In this document: piece by piece, positions 52,113 through 59,885 of the stretch
How the letters are laid out: every line of letters begins with the position of its first letter
How positions within the stretch are numbered: position 1 is the first letter of the stretch
Assembly: GCF_000003815.2 (NCBI RefSeq)
Contig: NC_049987.1
Location: 4,008,698-4,068,582, forward strand
Direction: 5' to 3'
DNA from: Branchiostoma floridae
Taxonomy: Eukaryota > Chordata > Leptocardii > Amphioxiformes > Branchiostomatidae
DNA: 59,885 nucleotides
Notes under the pieces: model-generated
The model's database searches: none
The model's input: only the letters and a program-made list of their open reading frames with translations
Told to the model about the DNA's origin: nothing
Translations under genes and position numbers: made by a program

Positions 52113-55100
52113 TTACTCTCTTGGAATGGCATAAAGATCAAAATCTTCAGCGGTATTTGCAAGGCCAACTTTTCCTCGAGTAGATGGTAGTGGAGCGCCC
52201 TCTGGCAGTTTGAAAGTGAAGTGCTGCATCAGGGAGGTAAAGAACAGAAACAGCTCCATCCTGGCCAGCTGTTCACCCAGGCAGGCACGACGTCCTGTAG
52301 AAAAAGGTTTAAATATGAATTATGAATATATTCAGGAAAGGACCATCTTTCTGTTCATACTGTAGATTAAAACATTAAAAAGATTATGGCTCTTGTACAA
52401 TGGGGCACCAAATACTTGTGTGTTTTTGACACACTTTTTTGACAGACAAGCCGAAGAGGCACGTTGGGTGTCACTTCAATGTCCTTGTGGGTATATATCG
52501 TGTTAGTGCCTTTCCCAAGGGCATATTGTCGCGCAAGGCGCGTGCCAAATCCAGGACCTATTGGTGTTGAGTTGAATGCTCTAACATAGACCTCACACAG
52601 ACCATACTGTAAATCTTGACATTAATTAATGTGCTGGCTTTATACTTCCATAGTTTATGTAATTTTTTTTGTGGGATCATTGATCGGAGTGAAACACCAT
52701 GCATTAGCTTGCAAATATTACCTGTCTCCGTAGAGAAGCTCAATTTAGAACTGTTTTTAAGCTTGCTGAGGTTAAAATTTGATGGTGGAAGCCATTAACT
52801 TACCAAGAGAGAATGGAATAAAAGTGTCTCCCTTGTTGAATTGACCCTTGTCGTCCAGAAATCTCTCAGGTTTGAAGGCGTCAGGTTCGGGGTAGAACTC
52901 AGGGTCGCGTAGAGCTGCCCACAGGTTGGGAAACACAAGGCAATCCTTGGGAATGTCGTATCCAAACAGGGTCGTGGCATTGGACGCGCTGTGCGGAACT
53001 CCAACGGGGGCAATGGGATTGCTCCGCATGACTTCTGTGATGACCGCCTGCGTGTATGGTAACTGGTCACGATGAGTGAGCGACGGCGTGACGTCCTGTC
53101 CGATGGTACCGTCGATCTCTTGGTGTACTTTCTCCTGTATGTCCGGGTGTCGCAGCAAATACAGGAGTCCCCAGTATAGGGTACTCGACGTAGTCTCCGT
53201 TCCTGCTAGAAACAAGTCTGCAATCAGATACTCCAACTGTCTGTCTGTGAAATCACTATCGTCGTCTCCTTCCTTGTTCTTCATCTCTAGGATGAACGTG
53301 TCGATGAAATCTCGGATGTCGTTGGCATCAAAAGTCTTCTTGTGTTCCTCTATTTCTTCTCGCACTGCGCCGACGCTGATTTCAGCATACGCCACCTGTT
53401 TGGCAACAGCTCGCTTAATGGCTGGAATGTGCCGTGCCCAAGGGAATAAGTCGGCCATTCCGCTGAGCCGTTGGTCGCCAACATTTTGATCGAACGCCTC
53501 CATGATTTTCTCAAACTTCTCATCGTCGTATTCAAAGCGTTTCCCCAGAACTATAGAGCAGATGACGTTGCCTACTGCATTCTGCAGCATGAGCCTGATG
53601 TTGAAAGGCTTCTGTCCCTTCTTGAGTATTTCCTCTCGTAGCCCGTGCGACTCCTCCACAATCTTCCCCTCCAAGCTGCGTTTGCCGAAACCGAAATCTC
53701 GAAGACCCATGATGGTGAACTTCCGCTGGTGCTTCCAGAATGGTCCGTAAGGGAGAAGAATAATTCCTGTACAAAAACAACATACATGTAGCTTTCTACA
53801 TAAATTGCAAGTATTGTCGTATCAATCATAATTTGGATTGAGTAGAGACAACTGCTGTACTGTATGACCACTCCCTTTCCGAAAACAAGGTTCATATTGA
53901 ATTTCATAAGTTGCCACCCCAAAATATAGTACATAGTACAAAAATAATCAACATGTTCAAGACAAATAACTTAAGTTCTGCTGCAGTACCAAGAAATCCT
54001 CCATAATCTACTAGTAGGCATTTTTTTGTGGGTTAAGTCCTAACTTAATGTGAAATTTGATAACAATGCTCCAGGAGCTTCTTTAGTTGTGTTGTTCTAC
54101 CAAAAACACAATAATATTGTATCCTCAAACATATTACTGTAAACATTGTTGACAAAGGTAATGGTTCCAATACTGCAATGTACTGACATATGCTGGTCTT
54201 GATATGAACATGAAAAATATCCTATATGAGTCTTATGTACCACAAGTTAGGCACAAAAAAGATTGAATCTGATACACCAAAACGAATATTTCTAATCACC
54301 ATTGTCCAAAAAGCCGGTCTGTTTGAAGGAGTAAAAAACAGGTCTGTCGGAGAAGTCTTCGGCCTTCTTGACCAGGGCCTCGTGGATGGCTGAGTAGCTG
54401 TTGAGAACAACAACATGCCTGCTGCCCAGTTGGAGATGGAGGACTGGGCCATACTTCTGTCCTAGTTGTGTCCATGACAGATGTGGAACCTGGAACAAGA
54501 GCCCATCTTGAGTCAAACGTCTGTGAAGTAGTTACAGTGTTTGTGGTGTGTGCTGATGTGTTTGATACCCCCTTAACCAGAAATTTTCACTTATGTCCAG
54601 TTAGTAGTATTTCAAAAGGGTCAGCTTGGGGGGCCCCGACAACGATTAATGCTGAATTCAGAAGAAGCCCTACGTATTGCGCTAAATCAAGGAAGGCGAT
54701 TACATTAAATTTGGTGGCCTCGTTATGAATTACGTAGGTAAGATGGTTTTCCCAACAAATTACCGGAAATGAATATAGGCTGCTTATGCCTTACGTAAAA
54801 GAGCAAGTAGACACTGGGTAGTAACCAAGGCAGTGTACCAAGCCAGAGCCTAACCTAACCTCAGCTTGAGGTAGTAATTGTCCCCAGCTTGTATGATTGT
54901 CTAAACAACTTGCTGCAGCCTAATCTTTGCTTTGAAAGTAGATAATTAGGGCCTTGCCAGGCAAACAAGGATTAAATCAATGGACTGCACTTATCCCCAT
55001 GATTTTATATTACCTAGAAATATCTTGTATTATGGCCTGCCACAGTGCCAGCATTGCAAAGCTCCGAAGATGATGATAATATTATGAAAAATATTGCTAT

Positions 55101-57311
55101 GTGGTTGCCAACTTTTGCACGCATCATCAAGACTTGTCTAAATGTAGCAGTGGGTTCAAGCACCGCCTACCCTCCTTGCCAAGGAGCTCTGAGCTTTTGT
55201 GGCGACATCGGTAGCATGCTTGATTTGTAGTCTGTTGACCCGGGTTAGATCCCAGGTGTCGGCATGTTTGTTTCTTTCTGTTCTTACTAACCCTCTGAAT
55301 TTCTACATACATGCTAAAACATTAACAAACGTATGGAAGGATGTTGAGTCATAGTTGCGAACACATAGTCCCAGACAAAAGCGATACCCATGTAGCAGAT
55401 GAAGCTCCTTTTACATGGTAATATGAGCCTGTAAGTGTAAGAAGTGTACACTGTGTTTGTCTAACTCCCTTGAGAATTCTGTATTGCTTGGCTAGTATGT
55501 TGGTAATATCTTTGGTCATAACTTAGAAAGCATAGTGCCCTGTATAAGGTGTAGAAAGACCTACCGAAGAAAACATATTGGTCACACTCCCCAACAAAGG
55601 TAGTGCCCATGGCCCTGGTGGGAGGTTGAGTTGTGCCTGGGTCCTATTGAGGTACCAGTAGGCCAACAGGAACACTAACCCCAGGATAAGGGACCGTACG
55701 ATATTTATTGGGGGGGGAGGGCTGGTGCATTGGAAGTCCGATCAAAAAAATTTTTGATGGCCCTCCCCCCCATCTCAAAAAAATTTAACGTGACCCTCCC
55801 CCTCCACCTCAAAAAAATCAACATGGCCCTCCCCCCCGACAGCAAAATCAAACGGGTAGAAAAACAACCGATGAAATAATCTTAATCGACGTCAGGGCAC
55901 AAGACCGCCAGTGTTCTTGCCACACCTGGATTTTTTCACAGCGTCGGGGCAGGGGTCCGGGGGCATGCTCCCCGGGAAAATTTGGATTTTCAGACCCTCT
56001 AAAACAGAATTTCCTGCAATTTGAGAGGAAAATTATGCCCTCGAGATTGGATGCCGGTTGCCTTTTTTACTCCCGTTTTTCAGTAATCGACGTCTGCCCT
56101 CTCCCCCAAAATACGTTATAACTTTACTATAAGCTCGGGGAATCAGCAGTCCGTGATCTGGCCCGGGTATTATTTGTCCAGTCATGTCTATATGAAAATT
56201 TTGGGTTTTTGATGCTTCCAAACAGGGCTCTAGCCATTGAGTTCGTCAGCCCATGGAAAAATCCTGCCAATTTTTTCCGGCATTGAATAAAAAATGCCTA
56301 CCTCGTGCGATCGATGTTGCGCCCTCCCGCATCAAATCAGTTTTTCCAGAGGATAGAATGACGGCGCCATCACACCTTGTGTTTTTTTCTACTTTCTTTT
56401 TTCTATTTTGCCCGATGATTTTACTCAAATTTATCATTTATCGAATCGGTCGGGTTTTACAAGGCCGCGCCGTCATTTTCCAGGAGCGTGCGTTTGTTTC
56501 GTGCGACCTCAGGTAACCCCGTTTTCGGCGTGAAATCTTTGGCTCACCGCTGGATTTCTTTTGACATAGAGTAGAGTAGACCAAGAACGTTATACATCAT
56601 ACGAAGGAGGGCGATCTGCTGCGTCTTTGGAAGTGATCAGTGCCGGTTTAGCCTCGAAGGAGTAGCCCGAAAAGACGTCCCAACGTGCGTGCGATCGACA
56701 GTCCGTCTGGGGAGGGGGGCGTGCCGCGCCATGTGCTGTCGATCGACGCTTGACAACAATATGTCAATATTGCGGCCCCTTTTCTGCCGCAAATTTTGTC
56801 CTTTTGAAACAAAAGAAATGTTGTAAATAAAAAATAAAGTGTATAGTTTTGGATTCTTCACATATTAACCGCGCACCGCTTTTGTAACTTAAATATTTGG
56901 GGAAACTCAGCCGAGCCGAGTGCGTCTTTCCAGAAAAAAATAAGTCCGTAGACGGAATGATGTATGCCTGGCGGGAACGCTGGTCCAGGGCAGCGCCACT
57001 TTGGGGGACCTAGGGGGGCGAAGCCCCCCGGAAGCTCTTGCATTTTAGGCTATTCAGAAGGCTTATTTTATCAGTTTTAGGGCCATGTCAAGATATCAAA
57101 ACAAAAAATAGTATAAACAATTCTTTCAAAAAAATTAACATGGCCCTCCCCCCTATCGCAAAAAAAATTAACATGGCCCTCCCCCCACCTCAAAAAAAAT
57201 TAACATGGCCCTCCCCCCCTAATGCACCAGCCCTCCCCCCCTGATAAATATCGTACAGTCCCTAAGGCCTGTCTGGAGATTCAGATAGGTGAACAGGGTC
57301 CACACAGACAT
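52113..57311 (-). CDS. CYP2-like cytochrome P450, first exon split by a transposon
   Basis: Exon 1 lies in two pieces, 57311-57263 and 55689-55565; then 54489-54300, 53766-52804 and 52294-52113 (stop). Without the insert and one TAA the frame is continuous: 501 aa. Residues 1-57 give a membrane anchor ([14 protein letters not shown]) and the hinge [14 protein letters not shown]131-R135 is the C-helix WxxxR; AGTETT at 308-313 is the I-helix oxygen-activation motif; E365-R368 (EVMR) the K-helix ExxR; FKPERF follows; PFSLGRRACLG puts the haem cysteine at 446. Microsomal CYP2-type enzymes oxidise lipids or foreign compounds with NADPH-P450 reductase. With the insert present, translation from the native ATG stops about 29 codons in, so this copy is probably null or needs another start. 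The gene is convergent to the RBCC gene. Confidence 0.93.
52440..52580 (-). mobile_element. Remnant of a SINE (family 2)
   Basis: Minus-strand words TGCCCTTGGGAAAGGCACTA and ACACGATATATACCC match the region after the tRNA head of the SINE at 32523. It lies in the last intron of the P450 gene. Confidence 0.5.
54600..54840. repeat. TTACG-rich dispersed repeat, copy 2
   Basis: Shares ordered words with 42337-42550 (see there). It lies in the P450 intron between exons 1 and 2. Confidence 0.45.
55140..55265 (+). mobile_element. tRNA-like SINE fragment
   Basis: GTGGCGACATCGGTAGCATG followed by GGGTTAGATCCCAGGTGTCG resembles a tRNA head; the B box GGTTAGATCCC departs from consensus at one base and the A box is imperfect. 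Too degraded to be a tRNA gene. Confidence 0.45.
55690..57262. mobile_element. Inverted-repeat element inserted in P450 exon 1 (TAA target duplication)
   Basis: Left end GGGACCGTACGATATTTAT, right end ATAAATATCGTACAGTCCC, 1573 bp, flanked by TAA at 55687-55689 and 57263-57265. Inside each end are several copies of AACATGGCCCTCCCCCC separated by A-runs, plus GAGGGCTGGTGCATT at both sides in inverted orientation. A 3-bp TAA duplication fits PIF/Harbinger-type transposition. The centre includes a GGGGGCATGCTCCCCGGG palindrome and a partial CAGGGCTCTAGCCA end at about 56224 (hAT-like family). No transposase is evident, so it is non-autonomous. Confidence 0.9.
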
Positions 57312-59363
57312 TCTGTAAGAACTGTAGTCAATGGTAACAACTCTTGTAAAAGTAAATGTGTGTAGCGGAAAGAAACTCCCTTTTCTTCCTGACCCAGTTA
57401 CACATTCAAGTTTCTTCTTCCAGAAGCTGTTCTATTTGCATGAGGTCATGTGATAACCCCCTGAGTCCACTGACCTTTAGCCACAATGGGTCTGGATGAT
57501 TCCATTGTTGTTATGGGGGAAAAGTAGCCGTGTTTTTTTTTAACTAGTTGACAAGAGTGTCTTGTAGCCCAGTCTGTGTACTATGTATTGTTTGCAGATC
57601 CTAACTTTTGGAGAGATAAAAAGTTTTGTTTGTCACAATAGTTGCATTTCTAAACTGGGCAGTTTGGGAACATTTTCCCTTGCAATTTTTTCCTAGAAAA
57701 ACCTCTATATCTGCTATAGCATTACTGAAAAGTGCTATAGCATTACTGAAAAGTGGGTGTTTTCCCAACATAAAACCTTAGCAAAAGTTTCACCCCTACG
57801 GGCCACTTTGGAATTGGTACTGAGACAATAGATTAGCAAAAATCAATGCAGAATGAATATCAAAGAAGTAAAAATTAGCTAGCTAATAGCCTGTATGATC
57901 TTTGTTAATATGGTAGACCTTGTGTACCACAGTTGATCACAATAATGCAAAAGTGGCTTTTGTAGCCATCAGATGAAGTAGATAGACACTGTAGACTGGA
58001 AAGGTACATTTGTATATAGTTTAGCCTTTATTGTCAATTACCCTAGGTTCATGTGTGAAGGTTACAAAGACCAGAACAAAGATGATGTTCCTTGTAGTTT
58101 ATTTGCTAATAAAAATAACAATTATTTTTTTATCATACGTAACTTCTGGTACAGTATAACACTGATTATGGGGACACTAGTCAACTTTAATCATCTACTT
58201 AGTATCTGGGCAGCTACATCTAAACCCACACTTTGTCTCTTTTAACTAACCTAAGCATATAACTTATGATTAGAACAAGGAATGCACAGTCAAGGGGAAA
58301 ACAGTATATTTACTAGTAAGAAAACCTAATTCAATCGAGAAAAGGATAGTCATGCAATAGCACATGTAATGCTATGTCATTAACACATCAGAAATACATT
58401 GAAAAATATTCCATTTTGGAACAAGTCGAAGTAGTATTTTGATTAGTGATATTGATAATTAGATATCCATAGTTGTATGTACTAATAAAATGGTAAATGT
58501 TCTAAAATACACTTAGCTACAAATATACATTGCCCCTTGCGTATCATTTAGAAGCAACATGCTTTCAAGTAACTATTTTAAGTTTTATTCAGTAAACATA
58601 GAAGTTTGTACAGAATATACACCCTTCTAATATTATTGTACATCAAATCTTACAAATCATAACTGCCAGTTCTTGATTCCTGCCTCCAAGTAATCAAGGT
58701 ATTTTTATGAAGTCATAATAAACCTGGCACCCCAACTCTAAAAAAAGCAGAAGCAAACAGTGTGCAACCATTGTAGAATGCAAACAATTACAAGTTTTCA
58801 TGTTTGCTTAGGCCTAGGAAAAAAAATGTTGTGTTTCCTGTTTCAGTCCTGAAAAAATTAGGGTTGGTAGGTAGGGATTATCTTTTTTTTCTTGTATTTT
58901 TTTTAGGCTGGCCAAAACTCTAGTGATACATATTACAATACAGTTGAAACTGAAATGCATGATGACACTTGTCTTTCAATGTCAAACTTTAATTTTGTGC
59001 ATGATAGATACATTTATCCTTCATTAGATGGGACAAGCAGTGTTTTACTTCAATAGGAAGCAGGCTAAATAAAAATTCTAACTGGAAGCTATGTGACTCC
59101 ACTGCCCACCCCCAAAAAAAGTATAGGGTCGGCAGGTTTTTTTAGGGTAGGTAGGGAAACAGGAAACACAACATTTTTTTTCCTAGGCCTTATCTGCTTC
59201 TTAAAACTAAAGGAATGTTTTTGCAGGTTTCGTTTGATAGTAAAAAAAATTAATATTACTGTTTGGGCTGAATGCAATCTGAAGAAATGTTATGACTTTT
59301 GGAAATGTTAGGTCTTTTGGTGACTTTATCGCTTTAAGTTCACACAAATGGTAAACACCATCC
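57312..59363. other. Intergenic region between the two P450 genes
   Basis: Should contain the promoter of the split P450 gene and the 3' flank of the next. I see no further P450 exon. At 57710-57755 the word TGCTATAGCATTACTGAAAAG is duplicated in tandem. 58809-59190 is an inverted repeat listed separately. Confidence 0.5.
58809..59190. repeat. Foldback element with TTAGGCCTAGGAAAAAAAATG arms
   Basis: About 40 bp (GGCCTAGGAAAAAAAATGTT, then GTGTTTCCTGTTTC) at 58811-58848 recurs in reverse complement at 59150-59190, with GGTAGGTAGGG words inside each arm. The total is about 380 bp. Probably a MITE. Confidence 0.65.
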
Positions 59364-59545
59364 TCACTCCCTTGGTATGGCATAGAGTTCAAATGCTACA
59401 GCATTGTTGGTGATTCCCCTTTGCCCCTGCTCGGATGGTAGTGGTGCGCCCTCTGGCAGCTTGAAAGTGAAGTGCTGCATCAGGGAGGTGAAGAGCAGGA
59501 AGAGTTCCATCCTGCCAAGGTGATCACCCGGGCAAGCACGTTTAC
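59364..59545 (-). CDS. Last exon of a second CYP2-like P450 (gene continues off the right edge)
   Basis: After a TTTCTGTAG acceptor the minus strand reads (G)KRACPGDHLGRMELFLLFTS, then [17 protein letters not shown] and ends AFELYAIPRE-TGA. The exon is 182 nt with the same entry phase as the last exon of the upstream-listed P450, and the sequence is clearly paralogous ([18 protein letters not shown] there). It holds the haem-binding cysteine region (xRxCxG). The remaining exons would lie beyond 59885. Together the two form a tandem P450 cluster. Confidence 0.92.
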
Positions 59546-59885
59546 CTACAGAAACAGTCCAAGCATAAAATGATGAAAGATTATGAGATGAACGTATTTG
59601 CTTGAATAAAGTTCAGACTTTTTTAAAATTCAAAAGATCCTGCAAGTTGTTACCAAAGTTGGGATACATGCATTATTTAATTTAAGGTTATTCATATGGG
59701 CAAATGGGTAAGGGATCTCAAATAGAGCAAGGTGCTACAGATCAAGGAAGGATACAAAATCTATTTATACATTTCTTCTTTTCTGAGCGATTTACTAAAT
59801 TACAGTAGGCAATTCACAAGTTTGTAGAGACAATGTCAATAGGGAATATATATTATAAGTCAGAATGTTTACAAATCTTATCAAG

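Noticed and set aside
53076-53489. 137-codon plus-strand frame
   Set aside because: It is the antisense shadow of the large P450 exon, whose motifs are all on the minus strand.
55190-55265. Functional tRNA gene
   Set aside because: The A box is imperfect and a full cloverleaf cannot be drawn; better explained as a SINE head. The same holds for 4278-4386 and 32523-32600, which continue into SINE bodies.

Overview
The window is animal nuclear DNA. Genes are split into many short exons with GT-AG (one GC-AG) introns, intergenic and intronic sequence is AT-rich, and there are many short non-autonomous transposons, tRNA-derived SINEs and satellites plus a 100-N assembly gap. Gene content (TFG, CCDC81, an RBCC/TRIM-like gene, a CYP2-like P450 cluster, U2 snRNA) and the transposon mix suggest an invertebrate deuterostome. 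A cephalochordate (amphioxus, Branchiostoma) is my best guess; this is inference, not proof.

Layout. At the left edge a possible first coding exon of an unidentified minus-strand gene (145-255) sits head-to-head with TFG. TFG (3317-10714, +) can be assembled in frame from seven coding exons into 438 aa: PB1 domain, short coiled coil, Pro/Gln-rich tail. Its introns hold a SINE, an hAT-like element with perfect 8-bp target duplications, a deleted mariner and several foldback elements. About 1.5 kb beyond the TFG stop lies a frameshifted 271-bp copy of the end of its last exon.

From 40183 down to 14092 (-) runs CCDC81, assembled from 14 phase-compatible exons into 730 aa: paired HU-like domains at the N-terminus, Cys-rich and coiled-coil segments, and a conserved C-terminus. 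An extra 77-codon acidic cassette exon is possible. Its introns hold a 2.7-kb minisatellite of 37-bp units, a 60-bp tandem repeat, a ~150-bp satellite that runs into the assembly gap, a LINE reverse-transcriptase fragment with an open frame, nested SINE/DNA-transposon insertions, and RFX-type X-box motifs that would fit a ciliary gene.

After a likely shared promoter region (40.2-41.7 kb) comes an RBCC (RING, two B-boxes, coiled coil) gene (41742-50985, +) with 12 in-phase exons; its 3' end is not resolved. A complete U2 snRNA gene lies in its GC-AG intron on the same strand, followed by a CT-rich microsatellite. Convergent to it is a CYP2-like cytochrome P450 gene (57311-52113, -). Its first coding exon is split by a 1573-bp inverted-repeat element with a TAA target duplication; removing the element and one TAA restores the reading frame exactly (501 aa). 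The last exon of a second, paralogous P450 (59364-59545, -) shows a tandem P450 cluster continuing past the right edge.

The genes do not form a functional pathway: TFG (secretory export), CCDC81 (centriole/cilium), RBCC (probable ubiquitin ligase), U2 (splicing) and P450s (oxidation) are neighbours only. I found no wholly new gene system. The strongest oddities are the transposon-split P450 exon, the U2 gene inside a GC-AG intron, the TFG exon copy and the recurrent inverted-repeat families.
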